In this document: positions 36,113 through 44,643 of the stretch, piece after piece
Layout: each line of letters begins with the position of its first letter
How positions within the stretch are numbered: the stretch's first letter is position 1
NCBI GenBank assembly: GCA_021732995.1
Contig: JAKFWA010000077.1
Location: 55,402-119,401 of the forward strand
DNA: 64,000 nucleotides
DNA from: Planctomycetaceae bacterium
Lineage (GTDB): Bacteria > Planctomycetota > Planctomycetia > Planctomycetales > Planctomycetaceae
Reading direction: 5' to 3'
The notes under the pieces: model-generated
The model's database searches: none
What the model was told of the DNA's origin: nothing
Seen by the model: the letters and a program-made list of their open reading frames with translations, nothing else
Translations under genes and position numbers: made by a program

Positions 36113-38206
36113 ATGTCGACCACGCCTATGAACAAAGACTCCTCCAACGCGCCGGGCGATGAAGATCCCATCAAGGCAGTCCGCGAACGGATCATTCAGT
36201 TAGCCCGCGAGATCGAAGAGCTGTCGAAGTCCGGTGCCCCGCCGAAGACTTTTTTTACCGAGTTCTTGAAGCGTGTTGTTGGGGCTGTGGGAGCCCGCGC
36301 CGGCGCCATCTGGTTGCGGAGCGACGCCAACCGGCTGGAACTGCTCGTCGAACAGAATCTCGACAAGATCGGCTTCAACAACAATCCGCGAGCACTCGCC
36401 GCCAACCAGAAGCTGCTGACCGACGTTCTGTCGAACGGCCAGGCGTGCACTCATCAGCCCGGCGAGACGACGGCGGAACTACCAACCGAAGACATGCTGG
36501 TGCTGGCGGCACTGCAGCAGAACAAAGACGTTGTCGGTGTCGTGCAGATTTTCCAGCGGTCTGATACTCCGAAGCAGGCGAGGCCCGGATTCCTGCAGTT
36601 CGTCGAGCAGATGACCGGCTACGCGTGCCGCTATCTGGACCGCCAGGCCAATCAGCAGCAAGCCCACAACATGGCTGTCGGGCAGGTGGCCGAGGAGTTC
36701 GAGCAGTTCGTGCTGCAACTGCACAAGACGCTGGATTTCAAGGATGTCGCGTTCACGGCTGCCAATGACGGACGATTGCTGGTTGGTGCGGACCGCCTGA
36801 GTGTGGCCGTGCTGGACGGCAAGAAGACGGTGATTCGCGCCATCAGCGGGCAGGAGTCAGTCAATCAGCGAGCCAATCTGGTGCGCAAGATGACTGACCT
36901 GGCTCACGATGTCATCTCCAGTAAAGAGAACCTGACATACACGGGCAAGATCGATTCCCTGCCGCCAAAGATTGAAAAGTCGCTGGGCGACTTCGTGCAG
37001 GAAAGCGGATCGCGCATGGTGCTGGTGATCCCGGTCTTCGAGCCGGATCCGCTCGTCAAAAAGGACGATGAAGGCCTGCGCGAGAAAGAGAAAATCAGGA
37101 AGCCGGTCGGCGGTTTGATTGTCGAGCAGGTTTCGGAAAGTCAGCCCAAACCCGGCGTGCAGGAGAAGTCAGAACTTATCGGCGAGCACGTCGGTGCCGC
37201 GATCACGAATGCGAAACGCTATCACCGCATCTTTCTGATGCCTCTGTGGCGTTCGATCGGCAAGATGCTGGGCTTCCTGGAAGGCCGCAACGGTCTGAAG
37301 GTGGCTTTGGGATTTGCTGCCTTGTTGCTGGTTATACTCAGCCTGTTCCTCTTCACGTGGGATTATCGCGTGGAAGGCGACGGCAAGCTGATGCCCGTTG
37401 TGCAGGCCGACGTGTTCGCGCCGTGGGCGGGCGAAGTGATCGAAATCAAGGCTGAGAGCGGTCAGCGGGTTCAGAAGGACGACGTGCTGCTGGTGATCCA
37501 GAACAAGGAGTTAGAGCAGCAACTGTCCGGCGCGATCACTGACGCCAACGAAAAGGAAGAGTTGAGCAGCGCCCTCCTCTCGCAGATTCGGCAGTTGGCG
37601 ACAATTCCTGAGCAGCGTTCGCAGGTACTGGAATTGCGCGGCAAGCTGGAACAGACCAAGGCGGAATTGCGTGGTCTGAGAGAACAGATCGAAATTCTGA
37701 CGGAACGCAAAGAGCGGCTGACGGTAACGGCTCCGATTTCCGGCATCGTTTCGACGTTCCAGATTGAGCAGTTGCTGCGAAATCGTCCCGTTGAACGTGG
37801 TCAGATGTTGCTGGAGATCAAGGACGACACCGGCGAATGGCGGCTGGAACTGAACGTCAAGGAGAACCGCATGGGGCATCTACTGGACGCTCAGAAGGCA
37901 GCCGGCAAGACTGATCTTCCCATTGAATTTGTGCTGGCGACAGACTCTGAAAAGACCTTCAAGGGCACGCTTTCAGATCGGCCTGAGGAGATGGCGTCGC
38001 GGGTACATCCGTCGGAAGATAAGTCGAGTGTGATCCTGGTCTTCGCGAAATTCGACAAGGAGCAGCTTGGGGGTCGCGGGACTCGGATTGGTGCGGAAGT
38101 TCGCGCCAAGATCAACTGCGGTAAGAAGCCGTTGGGATATGTGCTCTTTGGCGACGTGATTGAATTCGTCCAGAAATACTTCTGGGTGTCCTGGCCGACG
38201 AATTGA
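36113..38206 (+). CDS. GAF-domain and HlyD-type adaptor membrane protein
   Basis: 697 residues. The N-terminal half looks like two GAF-type sensor domains (about 30-165 and 200-370). A single hydrophobic span lies near residues 396-416 (LKVALGFAALLLVILSLFLFTWDYR). It is followed by a membrane-fusion/HlyD-like part: a biotinyl-lipoyl-like beta unit (DVFAPWAGEVIEIKAESGQRVQKDDVLL), an alpha-helical coiled coil (470-540) and a second beta unit ending VLFGDVIEFVQKYFWVSWP. So a cytoplasmic sensory half is joined to a periplasmic adaptor. Such proteins accompany peptide export or M50-peptidase systems in Planctomycetes, but the partner genes are not next to this copy. Its role is inferred. Confidence 0.8.
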   Translation: MSTTPMNKDSSNAPGDEDPIKAVRERIIQLAREIEELSKSGAPPKTFFTEFLKRVVGAVGARAGAIWLRSDANRLELLVEQNLDKIGFNNNPRALAANQKLLTDVLSNGQACTHQPGETTAELPTEDMLVLAALQQNKDVVGVVQIFQRSDTPKQARPGFLQFVEQMTGYACRYLDRQANQQQAHNMAVGQVAEEFEQFVLQLHKTLDFKDVAFTAANDGRLLVGADRLSVAVLDGKKTVIRAISGQESVNQRANLVRKMTDLAHDVISSKENLTYTGKIDSLPPKIEKSLGDFVQESGSRMVLVIPVFEPDPLVKKDDEGLREKEKIRKPVGGLIVEQVSESQPKPGVQEKSELIGEHVGAAITNAKRYHRIFLMPLWRSIGKMLGFLEGRNGLKVALGFAALLLVILSLFLFTWDYRVEGDGKLMPVVQADVFAPWAGEVIEIKAESGQRVQKDDVLLVIQNKELEQQLSGAITDANEKEELSSALLSQIRQLATIPEQRSQVLELRGKLEQTKAELRGLREQIEILTERKERLTVTAPISGIVSTFQIEQLLRNRPVERGQMLLEIKDDTGEWRLELNVKENRMGHLLDAQKAAGKTDLPIEFVLATDSEKTFKGTLSDRPEEMASRVHPSEDKSSVILVFAKFDKEQLGGRGTRIGAEVRAKINCGKKPLGYVLFGDVIEFVQKYFWVSWPTN

Positions 38207-38422
38207 GGCTTCTCTGGGCCTCAATCTTTGTGGAAATGCCCTGAGTTGTTGCCACAGACCGGCAGCATGCATTGAAATGCGTCGCCTGACCGAAACGATC
38301 AGGCGGTTGGCAGCGTCATTTGAAATCGCTATTTTCCCGCCCCTCAAGAACCGGGGAGCTGCTGACAGAAGTTGTTTGCAGCGGGGAATAGAGCAGTCTT
38401 GAAGCCCAGATGAGGGGTTGCG

Positions 38423-38938
38423 ATGGCAGGAAAGAAGCTACTCGAGTTGCGTAAGCAGGCGGAAGCCGCTGAGGCAGCCGAAAAGGACAAGGAAGCAAAG
38501 CCGAAGAAGGCTGCGCGCGCGAAGACGCCGAAGGAGCCTAAGGCCGCCAAGAAGAAGGCCGTACGTCGCACGCGCGAAAAGCCCGAGGTCAAGAAGCGAG
38601 CCATCTGGGTCATTTACAGCAACAGCATGAAGGAAGAGGGACGCTATCCCTACAACCAGAAAGCGGCTGCCGAGGAACGCCTGGAAGCCCTGCGTGCTCG
38701 CAGCAAGCGTTTGTACTGGCTGCAGATGGTCAAGGAACTGATCACCAACGACGGTGGTCCAGTGACGGTGGTGCCTGAACTGGAAGAAGTTCCGGTCGAT
38801 ATGGATTTGGATGCCGTTCCAGCCGGAGCCGCTGAGGACGAAGAAGAAGCCGTTGACATCAGCGTTGATGGTGAAGTCTTCGACGAAGGCGAGGAAGAAG
38901 AGGAAGAAGAAGAGCCAGCGGAAGAGGCTGAGGAATAA
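38423..38938 (+). CDS. Small bipolar charged protein, planctomycete-type, unknown
   Basis: 171 residues with three zones. Residues 1-60 are Lys/Ala/Arg-rich (KPKKAARAKTPKEPKAAKKK), histone-H1-like and disordered. Residues 60-110 form a compact helical segment (IWVIYSNSMKEEGRYPYN then AAAEERLEALRARSKRLYWL). The last 60 residues are acidic (DEEEEAVDIS, EEEEEEEEPAEEAEE). This suggests nucleic acid binding at one end and protein or cation contact at the other. I know no assigned function. GAGGGG precedes the ATG and a strong terminator follows. Confidence 0.8.
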   Translation: MAGKKLLELRKQAEAAEAAEKDKEAKPKKAARAKTPKEPKAAKKKAVRRTREKPEVKKRAIWVIYSNSMKEEGRYPYNQKAAAEERLEALRARSKRLYWLQMVKELITNDGGPVTVVPELEEVPVDMDLDAVPAGAAEDEEEAVDISVDGEVFDEGEEEEEEEEPAEEAEE

Positions 38939-38971
38939 GCCCTCAGCGCGGCGAACTGTAGATCGAATCAA

Positions 38972-39003
38972 GAGGCGACCCGATGCGGTCGCCTCTTTTT
39001 TTC
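38972..39003 (+). terminator. Terminator after the bipolar charged protein gene
   Basis: 10-bp perfect stem AGAGGCGACC (38972-38981) with GGTCGCCTCT (38988-38997), 6-base loop and T-run to 39003. Confidence 0.95.
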
Positions 39004-39099
39004 GCGCTCAGCTAGTATCTTTCGCGCAAGTCGCTGCCGAGTGGTGCGGCACGGCTGATGTGACAAGCGGGATGTCGGGATCAGACGAAGGCGAGCAAC

Positions 39100-40038
39100 A
39101 TGGCGGCTCAGTATCAGGCGGACGTTGAAGACACCTATGCGGAAGCGTTTCGCAGCATCTACGCAGAAGTGCTGATTACGGCACGCGATCGCAAGTGGCT
39201 CGATCATGCGGTACGCGAAGCCACGGGTAATGCGACAAGCACCATTCTGTGCGACTGCGAAGCGGGGCTGGATCGCTACGTTGGACCGGGTGGTGATGAG
39301 AGTTTCGCAACGCCGGACGGTCGTCCTGGAGCGATCGTGCAGTTTCATCTGCCGCGCTTTCGCAAAGATCGCGTCGAAGCTCTGGAGCGATCGTTGCTGG
39401 TACGCCTCAGCCAGAACGTGCTGACTTGCCCGACCGCTCGCTGTTTCAACCTGCTGGATACCGATCCCTACTTCAAGCTAGGGCGCAAGATCGCGTTCTT
39501 CGGCGACGGCCACCAGACGCGCGAGACCCGCTTTGGTCGCAAAGTCTGGGTCGTTCCGATCATGGGCGGCGAGTTCGTCGTGGATCGCCGCTTCGGCTTC
39601 ACCGACGGCATCATGGGCGGCAACTTGTGGTTCATGGGTGCGACCGAGGACGCGGCGATCGAAGCGACCGAACGTGGCGTTGAGGCGATCAACAAGGTGC
39701 CGGGAACGATCATGGCCTTTCCTGGCGGTATCGCGTCGAGCGCGTCCAAAGCGGGCAGCAAGTACAAGTTCCTGATTGCCAGCACCTACGCCGAATACTG
39801 CCCGACGCTGCGTGAAAAGCTGGGCGGTGCGTCCAAATTGCCGCCTGGCGTGAATTCGATCATGGAAATCGTGATCAACGGTCGTAATCTGGACGTGATC
39901 TCGCAGGCAACTCAGGCCGCGATTGCCGCGTCAGTTTCAACGCCGGGGCTGATACGCATCACTGCCGGCAATTATGGCGGGCGCCTGGGTAAGAGCTTCA
40001 TCTGGCTCAAACCGGAACTCCATCCGGCAGTTCCTTGA
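39100..40038 (+). CDS. fhcD: Formylmethanofuran--tetrahydromethanopterin formyltransferase
   Basis: 312 residues of the Ftr/FhcD family. It transfers a formyl group between methanofuran and tetrahydromethanopterin in the archaeal-type C1 pathway that Planctomycetes share with methylotrophs; in bacteria it works with FhcABC in formaldehyde oxidation. GGEFVVDRRFGFTDGIMGGNLWFMG, VPGTIMAFPGGIASSASKAGSKYKF and LPPGVNSIMEIVINGRN are characteristic. The length (about 300) is normal. No fhcA, B or C gene is adjacent, and the other genes of the pathway are not visible here. The stop is overlapped by the promoter-like element of the downstream SRP RNA. Confidence 0.93.
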   Translation: MAAQYQADVEDTYAEAFRSIYAEVLITARDRKWLDHAVREATGNATSTILCDCEAGLDRYVGPGGDESFATPDGRPGAIVQFHLPRFRKDRVEALERSLLVRLSQNVLTCPTARCFNLLDTDPYFKLGRKIAFFGDGHQTRETRFGRKVWVVPIMGGEFVVDRRFGFTDGIMGGNLWFMGATEDAAIEATERGVEAINKVPGTIMAFPGGIASSASKAGSKYKFLIASTYAEYCPTLREKLGGASKLPPGVNSIMEIVINGRNLDVISQATQAAIAASVSTPGLIRITAGNYGGRLGKSFIWLKPELHPAVP

Positions 40039-40063
40039 CGGTCACTGCCTGCAGCCCAATAAT
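40035..40063 (+). promoter_or_regulatory. Sigma-70-type promoter of the SRP RNA gene
   Basis: TTGACG (40035-40040) and AATAAT (40058-40063), spaced 17 bases. The -35 box overlaps the stop codon of fhcD. Transcription would start near 40070, about 30 bases before the predicted RNA 5' end. Confidence 0.65.
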
Positions 40064-40099
40064 CTCCCCCCCGCTTTGAGCGGCTCGCAGATTCTCAGG

Positions 40100-40210
40100 A
40101 AACGCGAGCCTGTCTCCATGTGTGATGGTAGCTATGTGAACCGGGTCAGGTGGGAAACCAAGCAGCCCTAAGCAAGAGCACCAGGTACATGTGGAGGCAG
40201 GCTCGCGTTT
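40100..40210 (+). ncRNA. ffs: Small signal recognition particle RNA (4.5S type)
   Basis: The core GGGTCAGGTGGGAAACC and AAGCAGCCCTAAGC (about 40143-40173) is the conserved apical part of bacterial SRP RNA: a GAAA tetraloop closed by GG/CC and the asymmetric AGCAG internal loop that binds Ffh. The ends pair perfectly over 13 bp (AAACGCGAGCCTG, 40100-40112, with CAGGCTCGCGTTT, 40198-40210). The transcript is about 111 nt. A T-run (40208-40216) follows. No Alu-domain stem is seen, so it is the short form. Together with Ffh this RNA targets nascent membrane and secretory proteins. Confidence 0.94.
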
Positions 40211-40267
40211 CTTTTTGCCTGGGATGTTTTGATCTCCAGCCCCGGCTTAGGCTGCGTCACCTCTGAC

Positions 40268-40410
40268 GTAGGGTGGGACCAGCATTCGAGGCCGTCACAT
40301 GGTGGGCCGGCGCGATCGAGCCCTGTTGTACGCGCAGACAGACGGTCGAGGCCAGTTTTCGCCGAATGCGCAGGCCCACCGGCGAGCTCCGATCGCTGGT
40401 CCCACCCTAC
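40268..40410. repeat. 143-bp nested palindromic element (MITE-like)
   Basis: Perfect 16-bp terminal inverted repeats (GTAGGGTGGGACCAGC at 40268-40283 and its complement at 40395-40410). Inside are further inverted pairs: GGTGGGCC/GGCCCACC (40301-40308 and 40373-40380) and GCATTCG/CGAATGC. No coding potential and no transposase. It looks like a miniature inverted-repeat or REP-derived element folding as a multi-stem structure. Confidence 0.75.
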
Positions 40411-40438
40411 GGTCCTTTTGGCTCGTTAATTTTTGACG

Positions 40439-42739
40439 TTAACCCGCACGTGGATGTCGGCGACGAAGATCGGTAAAGAGACGTCCGTAGGGACGCTTGC
40501 GGGCGGCCGATTCCTCGACTTGATCAAGTTCGGGTAGCCGCTGCTGAGGAGCCGCGTCGCGAACCGGAGTTTCTTTGGCGGCCTCGAAATCGTCCTCAGG
40601 CAGCACGACATCGAACTGGCCCAGTTTGTAGGTCAGTTTTTCTTCGATTTCGTCTTCGTCGTTGAGGTCTTCCAACTGCCGTTCGAGCGTCTTCGCCAAT
40701 GTGTCCTGCGAGCTTCTCAGGGCTGCCTGAGTGTCGAACACCAGATCGAGTACGTCGGTGCCGATGCGGTCCTCGATCTCCGGATTCTCAATCGAAATCG
40801 CATCAAACATGTCTGCTTCAACGTCCTCGATTGTCTTCGCTTCAGGTCGAGCGGAGAGGTCGATGCCGTCCTCTTCAAGGAGTTCTTCCAGCATCGGCAT
40901 GATCGCGTCGATGTAGCGTTCTGGGTGCACCGGCCGAATGTCTTCGACGTAACCTTCACACTCCTCAGCGACGACATCGTCCTCGGATTCAACCGGCTCA
41001 GGTTCGTCGACGTACTCGACCTCGAAGTGCGGAGCCGCGTGCGCGCTGGCTGCGTGAGCTTCGTTGGCGTCGAAATGTACGCACTCGGCGGCTTCGCAGG
41101 CCGGCGCGTCCATGTGATCTGCCTGCTCCTCAACGGTGGAAGAGTGGCAGGGCTCGCACACAGGCTCGACCATCAAGCGCGGTTCAAAGCTGGTCTCGGT
41201 CTTGCGAGCCAGGTTCCAGATGATGCCGCTGAATTCAGGTTCCTGCAGAGCGGCGTAATGATCGACAACGATTTCTTCTTCAAAATGGACCACTGCAAAA
41301 TCCTCTGTGATACGGTCCTTTGATGACCTGTGCGGCGTAACGCTGGAACGTGAGCGGCTCAGCGTTTCGACGTATGAGTCGTCGCGATCGAAGTTCCATT
41401 CGGTCGCTGATGACTCGTGCTGAATCGGTGAAGGTGAGGGCGTTGCGACCGCACGCTCGACTTGCGCTTCAACGCTTGGGTCGACGGGTCGCGCAGCCCG
41501 ATGACGCGGCGAGGCTAATGTCAGACAGAAGCCTTCGTCGGAGTCGTTGTCTGCTGCTTCGATTGTTTGATGGCGACTACGGATATCAATCGCTGTCGGA
41601 TCTTCACAGGCAATTTCGTCTGGCTCTGCCGTTTCGATTTCTGCTGATGTCTCGAAAGCCGCAGGCGCCGCTGGTTGCTCAAGGGATGGCTCAACCAGAT
41701 CGTTGTCGCTGCCAAACTCAAACGTCGCAGTTTCGGCGGATGCCTGAGATGCTGGAACTCGATCCGGCTCTGGAATGTTCGAGAGTCCCGATTCTTCTAA
41801 TTCGAGTTCCTCAAGGAGTTCGTCCGCTTCATCGAAATGCAGCACGACGTCATCGATGTGTTGCTCCACGTGCGACGAATGGCCGGTTGATGAGAACGAA
41901 CTCAAGTCATTGAGATCGTTCCACTGCAACGGCAGCCGCTTCAGATGCTGCAGGGCTTCGACGATGGTGTTGGCTTGAACGGGGCACTCATCTCGCGAGT
42001 GAGCGAGCATCAGGCTGTGATCGGCCAACTGATGAATGCAGCGCGGCACGCCGCCACTGGCGCGGGCGATATTGCGGATCGCTTGAGTTGTCATCAGTGC
42101 GGCAGGTTCCGCACCCGCCCACTGCAAACGGTGTTCGACGTAATTCATGGCCTCGGCATGCGACAGCGGTTCCAGCGTGACATGCGTAGCAATTCGCTGA
42201 TTGAGCGCATCGAAGGCTCGTTCTGTCAGGCGTTCTTCGAGGTTCAACTGACCGCTGAGGATGACTCGGACCAGCGGTGAATCGTCGTCCGAAAGGTCGG
42301 CGAGGACGCGGATTTCCTCAAGGATGTCGTCCGGGAACAGGTGTGCTTCGTCGATCACCAGAGCCAACGCCTGGCGTTCAGGGCGAAGCTGCTGGAGATG
42401 GCGACGCAGATCCAACCGCAGTTCCTGATCCTCTTTGTGGCTGTAGTCGTCACCCAGTTCGTAGGCGATGGCCTGCAGGAACGCCCGGCGCGTCGCGAAG
42501 TTGGAATTTCCAATGAAGACTGTCTGGAAGCTGTCGGCGACCTCTTTGAGTACGCGGCGACAGAGCAGCGTTTTGCCGACACCGGCGGCTCCCGTCAGGA
42601 TGCCGATGCCCTGACCTCGTTCCAGACACACGACCAGTTCGTGGAAGACCTCGCTGTTGGTTTCACACGCAAAGAAGCAGGCCGCATCCGGAGTTGCGGC
42701 GAACGGTCGGTGGCAGAGGTGATAGGCGGACTCGTACAT
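40439..42739 (-). CDS. ExeA-like AAA ATPase with long acidic tail
   Basis: 766 residues from the ATG at 42739; an upstream extension to 42898 lacks family features. Residues 1-270 form an ExeA/GspA-type AAA domain opening with MYESAYHLCHRPFAATPDAACFF. It has Walker A GAAGVGKT (50-57), Walker B LVIDEAH (127-133) and a C-terminal arginine region. The other 490 residues are mostly disordered and highly acidic, with many Glu/Asp and few basic residues. ExeA-type ATPases form part of type II secretion or act as DNA- and peptidoglycan-linked regulators. No peptidoglycan-binding domain is visible here, and the tail is unlike typical ExeA. It diverges from the Gfo/Idh gene by a 365-base gap. Confidence 0.78.
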   Translation of the reverse strand: MYESAYHLCHRPFAATPDAACFFACETNSEVFHELVVCLERGQGIGILTGAAGVGKTLLCRRVLKEVADSFQTVFIGNSNFATRRAFLQAIAYELGDDYSHKEDQELRLDLRRHLQQLRPERQALALVIDEAHLFPDDILEEIRVLADLSDDDSPLVRVILSGQLNLEERLTERAFDALNQRIATHVTLEPLSHAEAMNYVEHRLQWAGAEPAALMTTQAIRNIARASGGVPRCIHQLADHSLMLAHSRDECPVQANTIVEALQHLKRLPLQWNDLNDLSSFSSTGHSSHVEQHIDDVVLHFDEADELLEELELEESGLSNIPEPDRVPASQASAETATFEFGSDNDLVEPSLEQPAAPAAFETSAEIETAEPDEIACEDPTAIDIRSRHQTIEAADNDSDEGFCLTLASPRHRAARPVDPSVEAQVERAVATPSPSPIQHESSATEWNFDRDDSYVETLSRSRSSVTPHRSSKDRITEDFAVVHFEEEIVVDHYAALQEPEFSGIIWNLARKTETSFEPRLMVEPVCEPCHSSTVEEQADHMDAPACEAAECVHFDANEAHAASAHAAPHFEVEYVDEPEPVESEDDVVAEECEGYVEDIRPVHPERYIDAIMPMLEELLEEDGIDLSARPEAKTIEDVEADMFDAISIENPEIEDRIGTDVLDLVFDTQAALRSSQDTLAKTLERQLEDLNDEDEIEEKLTYKLGQFDVVLPEDDFEAAKETPVRDAAPQQRLPELDQVEESAARKRPYGRLFTDLRRRHPRAG

Positions 42740-43104
42740 GCCAGATAACTCTTGAGGAGGTCGCGAGATCCGATGCGACGTCCGACAGGCCAGTCTGGAA
42801 CCGAATGAAGGCGCACTGCGGGCGTGCAGCGGCTCGACATTCCAGATCGAATCCGCACGCGGTGAATCTTGATCTCCTTTGCGGCCATTTCCCGGCATTT
42901 TGACTCAAGTCCGCGACGACGACTCCCATCTTGACTGGCTTACGTCTGCGTCGTCCATTCGGTGATTTCTTGAATCGTGGCGAGACAGACTGGTTGAGGA
43001 GTTTCTCGCGGCAGGATCGAATCACTAACCTCCGACTCGCACACATCGGCCGATTGCGTTTTGTTTTGCTCTGCCAGCGCTCGACATCGGAAATCTTCAA
43101 TATC
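42740..43104. other. Divergent intergenic region
   Basis: 365 bases between the ExeA-like (minus) and Gfo/Idh (plus) start codons. I find no convincing promoter match or fold. Confidence 0.4.
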
Positions 43105-44457
43105 ATGACGCGAACTCGCTCTCTCCCGACTTCTGCCTCGCGACGTCAGTTTCTGAAAACAACGGCTGTGGGAATCGCCGCGTGGGCCGTCACGCCTTAC
43201 ACGTGGACCGCGAACGCTCAGGAGAAGGCGGCGCCGAAGTCTCCGAATGATCGCTGGCGGATTGGCTGCATCGGCATGCGGTATCAGGGGTCGGTGATCA
43301 CTCGTGAAGCCTTGCCGTTTGGAGACGTCGTTGCGATTTGTGACGTGGATCGTCACGTGCGTGAGCAGGCTCGAGCGAGCTTTGGCAGCACGGCTCAGAT
43401 CTTTGAGAACTACACCGACATGCTGGCGAAGAAGGACATTGATGTTGTGCTGATCGGTGCTCCGGACCACTGGCACTCGAAGATGCTGATGGACGCCTGC
43501 CGCGCCAAGAAAGATGTCTACTGCGAGAAGCCACTCACGCTCACCGTCGCGGAAGGGCAGCGCGTCTGTGAAGTCGTCAAGGAAACCGGCCGAGTCGTGC
43601 AGGTCGGCACGTGGCAACGCAGCGACGCGCGATTTCGCTTAGCGGTGGAAATGGTGCAGGCGGGACGCATCGGCAAGCTGCAGCGCATGGTTGTGGTGAT
43701 GGGCAAGAACAAGCAGGGCGGCCCGTTCACACCGACTCCCGTACCAAGTCACTTCAACTGGAATCTCTGGCAGGGGCAGACGCCGGACGTGCCGTATCTG
43801 GCCGAGCGTAGTCACTACACGTTCCGCTGGTGGTACGAGTATTCCGGCGGCGAGATGACCGACACCGGAGCCCACCACTTAGACATCGCTCAGTGGGGAG
43901 CTGGCTTGCAGCATTCTGGCCCGGTGGAGATCGAAGGCACGGCGAAGTATCCGACCGCCGAAAATTCGTACAACGTCGCTGTCGATTATCACGCGAAGTA
44001 CCGCTACGCGAACGGCGTGGAACTGGAAGTCCTGGATTCACCGCGCGGCGACTACAACCGCGATGGCATCATGTTTGAAGGCGACACCGGGCGGATCTTC
44101 GTGAATCGTGGCACCATCGTCGGCAAGCCTGTCGAAGAACTGGCCAAGAAACCGTTCGGCCGGGGCGACTTCCGCATCTACGCGAACGACAATCAGTCCC
44201 GCCCTGAACGCATGGGGAAAATTGACGCGATCAAGAACCACATGGGCAACTTCTACGACTGCACCATCAGTCGTCAGACGCCCATTTCGGACGTCATCAG
44301 CCAGCATCGATCGGTCAGCCTGTGCCATCTCGGCAACATCGCGATGCGAGTCGGGGCAAAACTGACCTGGAATCCAGAAACCGAGCAATTCGCGAATTCT
44401 CCGGAAGCGACGAAGTTGCTGCGGCGGGAGCAGCGGAAGGGCTTCGAAGTCGTTTGA
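43105..44457 (+). CDS. Exported Gfo/Idh/MocA-family oxidoreductase
   Basis: 450 residues from the ATG at 43105. A Tat-type signal (SRRQFLKTTAVGIAAWAV) precedes a Rossmann domain. NAD(P)-binding features start at RIGCIGMRYQGS (about residue 55) and CEKPLTL (the conserved Lys that, in this family, contacts the substrate). The C-terminal beta-sheet domain contains GGEMTDTGAHHLDIAQWG with conserved catalytic His residues. Members oxidise or reduce sugars and related polyols, or catalyse redox-neutral glycoside chemistry, and the Tat signal puts this one outside the cytoplasm. The substrate is unknown. The next gene, transketolase, begins about 190 bases later. Confidence 0.9.
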   Translation: MTRTRSLPTSASRRQFLKTTAVGIAAWAVTPYTWTANAQEKAAPKSPNDRWRIGCIGMRYQGSVITREALPFGDVVAICDVDRHVREQARASFGSTAQIFENYTDMLAKKDIDVVLIGAPDHWHSKMLMDACRAKKDVYCEKPLTLTVAEGQRVCEVVKETGRVVQVGTWQRSDARFRLAVEMVQAGRIGKLQRMVVVMGKNKQGGPFTPTPVPSHFNWNLWQGQTPDVPYLAERSHYTFRWWYEYSGGEMTDTGAHHLDIAQWGAGLQHSGPVEIEGTAKYPTAENSYNVAVDYHAKYRYANGVELEVLDSPRGDYNRDGIMFEGDTGRIFVNRGTIVGKPVEELAKKPFGRGDFRIYANDNQSRPERMGKIDAIKNHMGNFYDCTISRQTPISDVISQHRSVSLCHLGNIAMRVGAKLTWNPETEQFANSPEATKLLRREQRKGFEVV

Positions 44458-44643
44458 GCGATCTGTCGCACAGGACTGGCCTTAGCTTGCTTTCGATGGC
44501 TCTAAGGATGCATTAGAACCCGCGCCAGTCCGGTCCGCTCGGGCAGCGGGTTGGAAGACTTGGAGTACCGGCTGGTCGGTGCGTCGGCACGACCGCGCGG
44601 ACTGTGTCAGTCACCTGTCTCGAATATCGGAAGATCACCCTTC

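Noticed and set aside
38283..38305. Hairpin CGCCTGA...TCAGGCG as a terminator of the GAF-HlyD gene
   Set aside because: A 7-bp stem without a T-run; probably too weak.
44477..44490. TGGCCTTAGCTTGC as a possible sigma-54 site
   Set aside because: Spacing between the GG and GC elements is one base short, which normally abolishes function.
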